Source of the DNA: Bradyrhizobium manausense
Lineage (GTDB): Bacteria; Pseudomonadota; Alphaproteobacteria; Rhizobiales; Xanthobacteraceae
Length of the DNA: 64,000 nucleotides
Assembly: GCF_018131105.1 (NCBI RefSeq)
Contig: NZ_JAFCJI010000001.1
Span: 1,798,001 to 1,862,000, forward strand
Direction: 5' to 3'
Shown: piece after piece, positions 27,574 to 35,455 of the stretch
How the letters are laid out: each line of letters opens with the position of its first letter
Position numbering within the stretch: position 1 is the stretch's first letter
Notes under the pieces: model-generated
The model's input: the letters and a program-made list of their open reading frames with translations, nothing else
What the model was told of the DNA's origin: nothing
Database searches by the model: none
Position numbers and translations under genes: made by a program

Positions 27574-28581
27574 TCAAGTCTCTCGCCTTGGGATCGCGGG
27601 ATCCAGCGATTGTAGCACGACGCGCCGGATCATGTCGGCATAATCGCGATATTCGGCGGCACGCTTGTAGTACATTTCAGCGACGGCCGGACGACCGCTG
27701 CGCCGGCCGTCCTCGGCCATGCGTCGCACCAGCTCGGCACGTTCCTCGATGATGCGAAGCGCCACCCGCAAGGCTTCATCGACTTGTCCTTCCTGCTCCT
27801 TGGCGAGGGCGTCGGCGGTATAGGCGTGGCCAACCTGACAGCGAAATCGCATGGGATGCCCTTCCTTCACTGCGGAGAGCACGCCGCCGCAGCCGGGGCA
27901 GGTGAGCGCGGCGGGATCGGCGATCTTGGACAGAGGCACAGACCCGATTCTCTCGCCCGCGGCGATCTCGACCTCCAGGCGGATGTCAGGGGCGACCGGA
28001 AGCGCGGAGCCCGGCGCTTCCTGTGCCAGCTCGGACAGCACGTCGCCGAGCTTTGCAGCCGGGACGCAGAGGTCGGCAATCGTCGCCTCCAGAGCGCGCT
28101 GCGGCATCTCCGGCGAAATCGCATCGGCCGGGTCCTGAATCAGGGCCATTCCGCCACAGCGCTTGATGGCGTGGAGACCGGCTGCGCCGTCGGAGAGCAA
28201 GCCGCTCAGGACGATCCCGATCACGCGAGGCCCGTGGTGCACCGCGGCCGAGCGGAACAAGGCGTCGATCGCGGGGCGGACCATGTTCTCGCGCGGCCCG
28301 CGCCCGAGCTGAATATGAGTTCCGGACAGCAGGAGATGGTGGTCAGGGGCCGCCAGATAGACGTGACCGCGTTCGAACGTCATACCATCCTTGGCCTGAT
28401 GCACCGGCAGCTTGCCGGCAGCGGCCGCAACCGTCGACAGAATCCCGATGCCCTGGGCCGGAATGTGAAGGACAATGAAGATCGCTGCCGGCAAGTCCAG
28501 CGGCAATGCGGCCAGAATCTGCTTCAACGGGGCGGTGGCGCCAGCCGAACCACCGATAACAATGATGTCACGGTTGCTCAT
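27574..28581 (-). CDS. CheB-type protein-glutamate methylesterase without receiver domain, with zinc ribbon
   Basis: This 335-residue protein has an N-terminal CheB catalytic domain with the serine in GGSAGATAP (residue 12), histidine in VLHIPAQG (residue 39) and aspartate in SGLLSDGAAG, so the triad looks complete. The C-terminal part has CPGCGG and CQVGH, a zinc-ribbon-like pattern, then a helical tail. There is no receiver domain. The start is ATG 28581; upstream in-frame codons belong to the leader. The target may be something other than chemoreceptors. Confidence 0.85.
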   Translation of the reverse strand: MSNRDIIVIGGSAGATAPLKQILAALPLDLPAAIFIVLHIPAQGIGILSTVAAAAGKLPVHQAKDGMTFERGHVYLAAPDHHLLLSGTHIQLGRGPRENMVRPAIDALFRSAAVHHGPRVIGIVLSGLLSDGAAGLHAIKRCGGMALIQDPADAISPEMPQRALEATIADLCVPAAKLGDVLSELAQEAPGSALPVAPDIRLEVEIAAGERIGSVPLSKIADPAALTCPGCGGVLSAVKEGHPMRFRCQVGHAYTADALAKEQEGQVDEALRVALRIIEERAELVRRMAEDGRRSGRPAVAEMYYKRAAEYRDYADMIRRVVLQSLDPAIPRRET

Positions 28582-28668
28582 CGGGAACCTGCCATCGCAT
28601 GCTTCGTTTGCACCAAGGCGGCCCTTCGCCGTATGTTCCAATGTCTTTCGGTCGCTGGAGGAAACAGG

Positions 28669-28946
28669 GTGAACACGAACGGCACGTGGCGTGCCCTGAG
28701 CTCCTGGGCAATGGGAAAGATCATCTCGTTGCGAATGTTCACGTCGAGCACTGCAGCATCGACGATCGACCCATCATGGAGGATGCGCAACGCGTCCTCC
28801 ATGTCGCCGACCGGTCCGGCGACTTCGGCGCCGCACGACCGAAACGCGCGACTCATGTCGTCGGCGAGGAAATACTCATCCTCGACAACGAGGATACGGC
28901 GTCCGGACAGTGGCGTGCGTTCGCGCGACAACGTTGCCGATATCAC
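28669..28946 (-). pseudogene. Response regulator, N-terminal two thirds, inverted
   Basis: Reading leftwards from GTG 28946, this encodes a receiver domain (RRILVVEDEYFLADDMSRAF, with the phospho-acceptor aspartate in AVLDVNIRNEM) up to VPFVFT. It then runs into unrelated residues (LFPPATERHWN). No ribosome binding site precedes it. The missing end lies on the opposite strand at 28947-29070. Flipping 28669-28946 places GTG seven bases after GGAGG (28657-28661) and joins both halves in frame into a 133-residue response regulator. Confidence 0.85.
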
Positions 28947-29070
28947 GACCGGCTACGACAGGATCGGCATCACACCCGAATTTCAGGACGTCCCGCTCTG
29001 GGAAAAGCCGATCGATGTCGCGGCCATGATCCGCGAGTTGGCCGGACTGATCGGTCCACGCGAGGTTTGA
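28947..29070 (+). pseudogene. Response regulator, C-terminal third, left behind on the plus strand
   Basis: On the plus strand this reads TTGYDRIGITPEFQDVPLWE, then KPIDVAAMIRELAGLIG and a TGA stop at 29068-29070. It is the end of a receiver domain including the conserved lysine of the KP motif. It has no start of its own. It continues exactly, in frame, from the N-terminal part once the adjacent 278 bp are inverted. Confidence 0.85.
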
Positions 29071-29087
29071 CTGACCCTTCGTCGTGA

Positions 29088-29350
29088 GCGATCCGGGAGC
29101 GCGTGAAGGAGGCGGCACGCGCGCTCGACTGGATCCCGAATGCGGCGGGCAGGGCGCTTGCATCGAGCCGAACGCACATTTTGCGGGCGATCATCCCGAC
29201 GCTCGGCAACGAGATTTTCGCGCACCAGATCGGCGGCCGTCTTCAGCAAGGCCGGCTTCACGCTGTTTGAAGGCGCCACAGGATTTCTCGATCACCGGCT
29301 TCGACGACCCCGCGATCTCGTCGCGCTTCACGCCACGCCTGCCCGCTTTC
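29088..29350 (+). pseudogene. Remnant of a LacI-family regulator
   Basis: Fragments of a LacI/PurR-type repressor can be read in order. AIRERVKEAARALDWIPNAA and ALASSRTHILRAIIPTLGNE come from the end of the DNA-binding region and first core strand. VFSKAGFTLFEG follows in another frame, and DFSITGFDDPAISSRFTPRL is from near the C-terminus. The helix-turn-helix start and most of the core, about 180 residues, are missing, and frames change. It is clearly non-functional. Confidence 0.75.
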
Positions 29351-30755
29351 ATGCGTCGCGGTCGATGATCTGAAAGAGCTTCGCGCAGGACGCTTCTATT
29401 CTCCTTTGCGGAGATGTGGCGACGCCCAGCAGCAGACCGGGGCGCACCGAGCCCCTCGACGCATACCACAGCGATAGCGGCGTCGGCGCGAGACCGAGCG
29501 AGGCAGCTTTCCTGGCGATGGCGAGATCGTCGGTTCCCGCCGGCAGTCGCAGGACTGCGGCGAGCCCAGCAAGTGCAACGTTTGCGGTGTGGGAGCGAAG
29601 CTGCTTCAGCAAGGCGTCGCCTTGCGCGGCATAAACTCGCTTGGTCCGCCGCAAATGCCGCAAATAGTGTCCGTCGCGCATGAAGCCGGCGATCGCAAGC
29701 TGCACCGCAGGGCCCGGAGCCGGCGCGAGGCATGCGGCAGCTTCCGCAAATCGTGACGTCAGAGCGACGGGTGCAACGACGAAGCCGAGCCGCAGGGCGG
29801 GGGTCACGGTCTTGCTGAAGGAGCCGATGTGAATGACGCGGCCGGCGCGATCGAGCGAGGCGAGCGCCGGTGTGGCCCGGCCCTTGATCTGGAGCTCGCT
29901 CAGATAATCGTCCTCGATCACCCACGCCTTGCCTTGCGCAGCCCAGTCGAGCAGGCGTGAGCGCCTTGCCAGCGACAGCGTCGATCCGAGCGGCGCCTGC
30001 TGCCCCGGTGTCACGACGGCGAGCGCAGCGTCGGGCGCATGCTTCAAGCCGTAGTCGACATCGATTCCGTCTCCGTCGACCGGGATCGGCGCGATCGACA
30101 GTCGCGCCAGCTCCAGACCGTGCCGGGTGAAGGGGAAGCCAGGATTCTCCACCCAGGCTTTCTTCCGCTCGAGACCGAGGACCTGGAGTGCCAGGCCGAG
30201 GCCTCCGCTGAAGCCGCTTGTGACGATGATCTGAGACGCCGCGCACTCGATTCCCCGCGCCAGCGCCAGGTAGGCGGCGATCTCGCGCCGCAACGCCGGC
30301 TCCCCACGCGGGTCGGGATAAATCGCCGGTGCGCTGATTTCGATGCGAACGGCCTGCGCACGCATCCGCGCCAGCAGGGTGGCAGGAAGGGTTTCCTGCG
30401 CCGGCACGCCCATCTGGAAGATCGCCGGTCCGGTCGTGAGTTCCTGATACGTCGCCATGAAGGTGCCGGAGGCGGGCGCTTTGTCCCGCCGCACGGGGAG
30501 GGACGGACGGTCGGCGACATGCGTGCCGGTCGCGCGGGCCGCGACGATCAACTGAGCAGATGAGAGCTTTTCATACGCCACGCGCACGGTGCCGCGCGCG
30601 ACGCCGAGCTGGGCCGCCAGATCCTGCCAGGAGGGTAGACGCGCGCCGGGGGCGAGTACGCCGCTTTCGATGGCGGCCCGGATGCCCTTGTGGATCTGCT
30701 CTGCGAGCGGTGTCTTCGCCGATCGGTCCAGCGCCAACCGCAATGCTCTTGCCAT
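29349..30755 (-). CDS. MocR-type GntR regulator with aminotransferase-like domain
   Basis: The protein has 468 residues. An N-terminal GntR winged helix (LAEQIHKGIRAAIESGVLAP, then LAAQLGVARGTVRVAYEKL) is fused to a fold-type I aminotransferase domain. The pyridoxal-phosphate lysine is in SFSKTVTPALR and the aspartate in VIEDDYLSE. MocR proteins use the coenzyme as effector sensor. It is divergent from the AhpD-like and HD-domain genes, which it probably regulates. Confidence 0.9.
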   Translation of the reverse strand: MARALRLALDRSAKTPLAEQIHKGIRAAIESGVLAPGARLPSWQDLAAQLGVARGTVRVAYEKLSSAQLIVAARATGTHVADRPSLPVRRDKAPASGTFMATYQELTTGPAIFQMGVPAQETLPATLLARMRAQAVRIEISAPAIYPDPRGEPALRREIAAYLALARGIECAASQIIVTSGFSGGLGLALQVLGLERKKAWVENPGFPFTRHGLELARLSIAPIPVDGDGIDVDYGLKHAPDAALAVVTPGQQAPLGSTLSLARRSRLLDWAAQGKAWVIEDDYLSELQIKGRATPALASLDRAGRVIHIGSFSKTVTPALRLGFVVAPVALTSRFAEAAACLAPAPGPAVQLAIAGFMRDGHYLRHLRRTKRVYAAQGDALLKQLRSHTANVALAGLAAVLRLPAGTDDLAIARKAASLGLAPTPLSLWYASRGSVRPGLLLGVATSPQRRIEASCAKLFQIIDRDA

Positions 30756-30774
30756 GGCCTTTGGTACACGAATT

Positions 30775-30802
30775 TTGAGCGTTCTTGGTTCTTTTTTATA
30801 GA
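30775..30802 (+). promoter_or_regulatory. Candidate promoter and direct repeat for the AhpD-like gene
   Basis: TTGAGC (30775-30780) and TATAGA (30797-30802), 16 bp apart, resemble a housekeeping promoter. The spacer contains GTTCTT twice (30781-30786 and 30788-30793), a direct repeat of the kind MocR regulators recognise. Both assignments are by eye. Confidence 0.4.
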
Positions 30803-30869
30803 CCAGGGGAGAGGCATCTGAGGGGCAACGGGATCGCTTCGCCCCTTACGATCACCGAGGAGACAAAAG

Positions 30870-31331
30870 ATGAGTGAACGCCTCGACTACAACCACATTG
30901 CACCGGCAGGCGCGAAGGCGCTCGGCGGTGTTTACGGCTACGTCATGCAGAGCGGGCTGCCGGCGACGCTGGTGAACCTCGCTTACCTGCGTGTCTCGCA
31001 GATCAACAACTGCGCCTATTGCCTCGACATGCACACCCGCGACCTCGTCAAGAACGGGGTGAAGATCGAAAAGCTCGCGCTGCTGCAGGCGTGGGCGGAA
31101 GCCGGTGATCTCTTCGATGCGCGCGAGCGCGCAGCGCTCGCCTGGGCCGAGACGGTGACGCGCGTTGCCGAGACCAACGTTCCGGATGAAGCCTATCAGG
31201 CCGCCCGCAAGGTCTTCAGTGAACGCGAACTCGTCGATCTCACGATCGCAATCGGCCTGATGAATGCGTACAATCGCCTGTCGATCAGCTTCCGAAATAC
31301 GCCACGGGCCGCGCTCGAGAACGCCGCCTGA
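30870..31331 (+). CDS. Carboxymuconolactone decarboxylase/AhpD-family protein
   Basis: This 153-residue helical protein has the AhpD-type redox motif CAYCLDMH, in which two cysteines sit one turn before a histidine. Members reduce peroxiredoxin partners or act as alkylhydroperoxidases. The full decarboxylase function is unlikely because the CxxC form marks the antioxidant branch. GAGGAG precedes the ATG. It shares a transcript with the HD-domain gene 52 nt downstream and faces the MocR regulator. Confidence 0.88.
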   Translation: MSERLDYNHIAPAGAKALGGVYGYVMQSGLPATLVNLAYLRVSQINNCAYCLDMHTRDLVKNGVKIEKLALLQAWAEAGDLFDARERAALAWAETVTRVAETNVPDEAYQAARKVFSERELVDLTIAIGLMNAYNRLSISFRNTPRAALENAA

Positions 31332-31383
31332 CGGGGGTTGCGAACCGCCTCCATCGACCGAACTGCAAGGCAGGAGCCAGACA

Positions 31384-32022
31384 ATGACGGGCATGATTTC
31401 CGGCATCAGGATTCCCGACAGCAAGCTGGCGCGCGAGGCAGCCGAGCTGGTGCGCCAATACGAAGACGAGATGTTGTTCAATCACTCGGTTCGCGTCTAC
31501 GTGTTCGGCGCGATGAAGGGGCTGCGTCAGAACCTGAAATTCGATTCAGAACTGCTCTATGTCGCGGCGCTGTTTCACGACCTCGGCCTCGTCGATCACT
31601 ACCATACCGAGACCAAGCGATTTGAGGTCGACGGTGCAGATGCTGCGCGCGACTTTCTCCGGGCGCGGGGCATCGCCGAGCCGCAGGCCGATCTGGTGTG
31701 GGAGGCGATCGCGCTCCACACCACGCCCGGCATCCCACAGTATATGAGGCCGGAAATCGCGCTCACGAATGCCGGCGTTCTGGTGGACGTGGTGGGGGTC
31801 GGATATGACGATTACACGCCCGAGCAGCGACACCAGGTGATCACGGCGTTTCCGCGCGGTGACTTCAAGAACGAGTTTCTGAAGGTCCAGACCTGCTCAG
31901 CCTTGAAGAAGCCGCAGACGACGTTCGGGACGGTCAATTTCGACTTCATCAGTGATCACGATCCCGGCTTCCACAGGCCGAACGCGTGTACGCGGATCCG
32001 CAACACGCCCTGGCCAAGCTGA
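31384..32022 (+). CDS. HD-domain hydrolase, cyanamide hydratase-like
   Basis: This 212-residue protein has the HD metal motif: a leading histidine in MLFNHSVRVY, HD in AALFHDLG and a later histidine in AIALHTTPG. The spacing resembles cyanamide hydratase-like HD proteins. ATG 31384 follows GGCAGGAG; the longer open frame overlapping the previous gene is not used. The substrate is unknown. Confidence 0.8.
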   Translation: MTGMISGIRIPDSKLAREAAELVRQYEDEMLFNHSVRVYVFGAMKGLRQNLKFDSELLYVAALFHDLGLVDHYHTETKRFEVDGADAARDFLRARGIAEPQADLVWEAIALHTTPGIPQYMRPEIALTNAGVLVDVVGVGYDDYTPEQRHQVITAFPRGDFKNEFLKVQTCSALKKPQTTFGTVNFDFISDHDPGFHRPNACTRIRNTPWPS

Positions 32023-32050
32023 GCCGGCGCAGGTTGCGCCTGTCCGCACC

Positions 32051-33862
32051 TCAAGCGGTCCGCGAGGATTCCGTCAACGGAAATTCCAGCGTGAATCTTG
32101 TGCCGCGTTCGGTTGGGCTGACCGCCAGGTTTCCGTTGAGCTGGCTGGCGACACTGGTGATGACGCGCATCCCGAAGCTCGGCCGTGGCTGACTGAGGTC
32201 GAAGCCGGTGGGCAGGCCACGTCCAAGGTCCGAGACGTCGACGCGGTAGCGTCCATCGGTCGTGTGTTGGCCGGCCACGCGCACTTCGCCGTCCTCGCCG
32301 GGAGCGTAGGCATATTTGTAGGCGTTGGTGACAAGCTCGTTGATGAGCAGTCCGAGCCGGACGGCAAGATCGGCCGAGACCAGCGCGGGCTCGACTTCGA
32401 CGACCGTTGCATGCTGCGCCCCCGACGTGCCGATCGCCGCGGCGAGACTGGAGAGGAACGAGGCGAGGTCGACCTCGCTTGCGTCAGACTGGCGCCAGAG
32501 CTGATCGTGGACGGTCGCCACCACGCGGACCCGCGAGGAGGCATCCTCGAGCGCTCGCCGCGGCGCATCCTCGAGCGTTCGGGCCTGGAGCTGGAGCAGG
32601 GCCGATACGATCGACAGGCTGTTCTTCACGCGGTGACTGACTTCGTGGATCAACAGCTTTTGCAGCTCCTCGCGCTGGTATCGCTCGGTGATGTCGGTGT
32701 TGGTCCCAAACCAGCGCGTGACGCGTCCTTCCGAATTCCTGATCGGCTCGGCGCGCGACAGGAACCATCGATACTCTCCGTCGGCGCCGCGCAGCGGGAA
32801 CGTGTCCTCCCAGGGCTCCCCGCTGTCCCAGGAACGCTGGATACCCGCGACCGCGCGGTCCACATGATCGGGGTGGTGAACACTGCGCCAGCCCCAGCCC
32901 TCCATCTCCTCCAGCCTTGTGCCCGTGTATTCGTACCAGCGCTTGTTGTACCAGTAGATCCAGCCCTTTTCGTCGGCCATCCATGCCAGTTGCGGCAGGG
33001 AATCCGCCATGCCGCGGAATTGCGCTTCGCTCTCGCGCAAGGCGGCTTCGGCTTTCTTGAGCGCGCTGATGTCGGCGGCGAACTCCACGATGGTGCCGTC
33101 GCCGAGGTCGCGGCCGGCGAACAGCATCCACGAGCGGCTGCCGTCCTTGCGCAGATATTCCTTCTCGTAGGGACCGAGGCGGCCCGTGTGCTGGAGCGTG
33201 CCCATCTCCGCTTCGCTGGCTGCGACCCATTCCGGCGGCGTCATGCGCCGCCAGTCGAGGCTGCCGCTTTCGACCTCGGCGCGCGACCATCCGGTCATCT
33301 TGAGGAAGACGTCGTTGGCGCCGATCAGCGTGCCGTCGTGATTGAAGAACAGGACGCCGATGGCCTCGGTTTCTAGCACGCGCTGGAGCCGCTCCTCGCT
33401 GGCGCGCAAGGCCACTTCGGTCTCGCGGCGCGCGGTGATATCGCGGGCCGCGCCGAGCCATTCGGTGATGTCGCCGCTGGCGTCCAGGATCGGCACCGCG
33501 CGAGACAGCGTCCAGCCGAAGTTTCCATCCGCACAGCGAACGCGGTGCTCCAATTCGAACAGGCTCCGGGTCCGGATGGCTTTCGCGACCGCAGCTTGCA
33601 CCACCGCGCGATCGTCCGGATGGATGTAATGGTCCAGCCAGTTGTCGTCCGCCTGCACGGTGTCGCTGAGAAAGCCGTGCCCGTCGAGCTGGTGCATCTG
33701 TTTCCAGTCGGGGCTCATGCGATAGACCACGTCCGAGCTCGCGTTCACGAAGGCCCTGAAATGCTCTTCGCTGATGGCCCGCGGTGCCGGCACCTGCGCC
33801 TTGAGTGCCGGCGCGAGCGACTCAGGTGCAGCTGTGCTCGCGCTCTTCGTCACAGCGCCCAT
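32051..33862 (-). CDS. Triple-PAS sensor histidine kinase, HisKA_2 type
   Basis: This 603-residue soluble kinase has no membrane segment. Three PAS/PAC repeats (about 35-150, 155-275 and 285-400) lead to a HisKA_2 dimerisation domain (HEVSHRVKNSLSIVSALLQL, with the phosphorylated histidine in VSHRV). An ATPase domain follows, with LLINELVTNAYKYAY and DLGRGLPTGF. It resembles blue-light or general-stress kinases of rhizobia, but the first PAS lacks an obvious flavin-binding cysteine motif. No partner regulator is adjacent. Confidence 0.88.
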   Translation of the reverse strand: MGAVTKSASTAAPESLAPALKAQVPAPRAISEEHFRAFVNASSDVVYRMSPDWKQMHQLDGHGFLSDTVQADDNWLDHYIHPDDRAVVQAAVAKAIRTRSLFELEHRVRCADGNFGWTLSRAVPILDASGDITEWLGAARDITARRETEVALRASEERLQRVLETEAIGVLFFNHDGTLIGANDVFLKMTGWSRAEVESGSLDWRRMTPPEWVAASEAEMGTLQHTGRLGPYEKEYLRKDGSRSWMLFAGRDLGDGTIVEFAADISALKKAEAALRESEAQFRGMADSLPQLAWMADEKGWIYWYNKRWYEYTGTRLEEMEGWGWRSVHHPDHVDRAVAGIQRSWDSGEPWEDTFPLRGADGEYRWFLSRAEPIRNSEGRVTRWFGTNTDITERYQREELQKLLIHEVSHRVKNSLSIVSALLQLQARTLEDAPRRALEDASSRVRVVATVHDQLWRQSDASEVDLASFLSSLAAAIGTSGAQHATVVEVEPALVSADLAVRLGLLINELVTNAYKYAYAPGEDGEVRVAGQHTTDGRYRVDVSDLGRGLPTGFDLSQPRPSFGMRVITSVASQLNGNLAVSPTERGTRFTLEFPLTESSRTA

Positions 33863-34297
33863 CGGGGAACTCCGTGATCTCGCGAATGATGATGTGAGGC
33901 AATGTCGGGAACGTCGAAAGGTTCGTCATGCGCCACGTATGGCGATCGACGCGCGCTGAGGTGCTTGCGCCCGCTGCGAATTTCAAATGCCGCGATCGCG
34001 GGCGGGAATGTGGCGACAATGCGGAGAGATCGATGCGCGCATCTTCGATTTTCCAATCACAGATTCGTGTGCGCGACATCGCTACGCGCGTTCGCAGCGC
34101 ATCGTGTGTCGTACCCATTGGAACTGCTGAAGAGTCTTGTTTCAAAGGGTTTCCGCGCATGCGCGGCTAAACTTTCATTCATGAAGCGCGGCCCTTTGGC
34201 GCGAACTGTTGCGTCGGAGTTACAGCAATTCCGTCGATCACTGTTATGACGTCGCCACGGCCCGGGGGCCTAACGACGAAACTGGAACGGGATTCAA
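33863..34297. other. Gene-free promoter region of the porin gene
   Basis: The 435 bp between the kinase and the porin carry no convincing gene. A 12-bp palindrome CCGCGATCGCGG lies at 33990-34001. The porin promoter should be near 34200-34260, where TTACAG (34220-34225) and TTATGA (34244-34249) are weak -35/-10 candidates. Confidence 0.4.
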
Positions 34298-35017
34298 ATG
34301 AACAAGAATTTGTTGCTCGCTGCTGTGAGCCTCGTCGCGCTCAGCGCGACTGCGCCGGCGCTGGCTGCTGACCTCGCTGCGCGTCCTTACACCAAGGCGC
34401 CTGCGATGATCGCCACGGTCTATGACTGGAGCGGCTTCTACATCGGTATCAACGGCGGCGGCGCTTCCGCCCACACGACCTGGGATCAGACTGCTCCCGG
34501 GTTTGGCGGCGAAGGTTCGCACAACGCCACGGGCGGCACGGTCGGTGGCCAGGTCGGCTATCGCTGGCAGTCGGCGCAGTGGGTGTTCGGTCTGGAAGGC
34601 CAGGGCAACTGGGCTGACTTCTCGGGCGACAACCTCAGCGGGCTGACCGGCTTCACCGATCGCTCGAAGATCGATTCGTTCGGTCTGATCACCGGCCAGG
34701 TTGGTTACGCCTGGAACAACGTCCTGCTCTACGTAAAGGGCGGTGCGGCTGTGGTCGGCACCAAGAACGAGCTGCGCGCTGCCGGCGCGACCTTCTCGTC
34801 GGTCAACGACACCCGTTGGGGCGGCACCATCGGTGCGGGCCTCGAGGTCGGCTTCGCTCCGAACTGGTCGGTTGGCGTCGAGTACAACCACATCTTCCTG
34901 TCGGACAAGGACGTCACCTTCGCCGGCTTCCAGACGGATCGCATTCGTCAGGACGTCGACATGGGCCTCGTCCGCCTGAACTACAAGTTCGGTGGTCCGG
35001 TCATCGCGAAGTACTGA
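34298..35017 (+). CDS. Outer-membrane beta-barrel protein, Omp25/RopB-like
   Basis: This 239-residue protein has a signal peptide (LLLAAVSLVALSATAPALA) and an eight-strand barrel. Typical features are VYDWSGFYIGINGGG near the N-terminus and the aromatic-terminated LNYKFGGPVIAKY end. Proteins of this family are abundant surface proteins of rhizobia and brucellae. GGAACGGGA precedes the start and a strong terminator follows, indicating a single-gene transcript. Confidence 0.92.
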   Translation: MNKNLLLAAVSLVALSATAPALAADLAARPYTKAPAMIATVYDWSGFYIGINGGGASAHTTWDQTAPGFGGEGSHNATGGTVGGQVGYRWQSAQWVFGLEGQGNWADFSGDNLSGLTGFTDRSKIDSFGLITGQVGYAWNNVLLYVKGGAAVVGTKNELRAAGATFSSVNDTRWGGTIGAGLEVGFAPNWSVGVEYNHIFLSDKDVTFAGFQTDRIRQDVDMGLVRLNYKFGGPVIAKY

Positions 35018-35049
35018 GATCTTTCGCTTCGAAAGCGACTGATGTCGAA

Positions 35050-35077
35050 AGCCCCGGCCTTGCGCCGGGGCTTTTTT
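35050..35077 (+). terminator. Intrinsic terminator of the porin gene
   Basis: AGCCCCGGC (35050-35058) pairs with GCCGGGGCT (35064-35072) across a 5-nt loop and is followed by a run of six T residues (35072-35077). It lies 33 nt after the porin stop. Confidence 0.9.
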
Positions 35078-35129
35078 CTTGCGTGAATTCAGCGAGTTAA
35101 CCATTTCATTTGGAGGCGGCTGAGTGCGC

Positions 35130-35173
35130 TTGACTCCCGAGAACGAAATGAGAACAATGTTCCTCATACGTTC
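35130..35173 (+). promoter_or_regulatory. SOS promoter with two LexA boxes in mirror arrangement
   Basis: GAAC-N7-GAAC occupies 35141-35155 and GTTC-N7-GTTC occupies 35159-35173, three bases apart and opposite in orientation. GTTC/GAAC direct repeats spaced by seven are the known LexA site of Alphaproteobacteria. A promoter TTGACT (35130-35135), 17 bp, AACAAT (35153-35158) runs into them, so bound LexA would block it. It drives the small membrane peptide gene at 35191. Confidence 0.8.
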
Positions 35174-35190
35174 TAGTGATGGAGCAAGCC

Positions 35191-35289
35191 ATGTTCAGGA
35201 TTTTCGTGGAAGAAGCCGCTGCACTGACGTCGATCGCGCTGTTCGTCGGAATGCTCGCGATCTGGGCCCAGGTGATTCCGCAGCTCTAG
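35191..35289 (+). CDS. SOS-regulated single-span membrane peptide (32 residues), SidA-like candidate
   Basis: This tiny gene encodes MFRIFVEEAAALTSIALFVG, then MLAIWAQVIPQL. It has a short charged head, one hydrophobic helix of about twenty residues and a short tail. GGAG at 35181-35184 is six bases before ATG 35191; an in-frame ATG at 35179 is less likely. The promoter carries two LexA boxes. Size, topology and regulation resemble Caulobacter SidA, a 29-residue SOS-induced inner-membrane inhibitor of division. That parallel is an inference, not a sequence match I could test. Confidence 0.75.
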   Translation: MFRIFVEEAAALTSIALFVGMLAIWAQVIPQL

Positions 35290-35455
35290 GCAGCCCCTTG
35301 GGGAAAAGCGGGATGAGGCGGCGAAGCGGCCGCTCCGGCGTGGACTCTGGCGCGGCGACACCCCACCATTGTGTGGCGAGTCGGCCGGGTGAGTGCAGGA
35401 TGCCTCCACTGCCGGCGACCGCTCCAATTCACCTGCAAGAGGCCGTCACGCGACC

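Noticed and set aside
33822..34160. A 112-codon minus-strand frame upstream of the triple-PAS kinase
   Set aside because: It overlaps the kinase start, has no ribosome binding site and no family resemblance.
35179..35190. Upstream ATG of the SOS peptide as its start
   Set aside because: GGAG at 35181-35184 lies inside this extension and is well placed for ATG 35191 instead.
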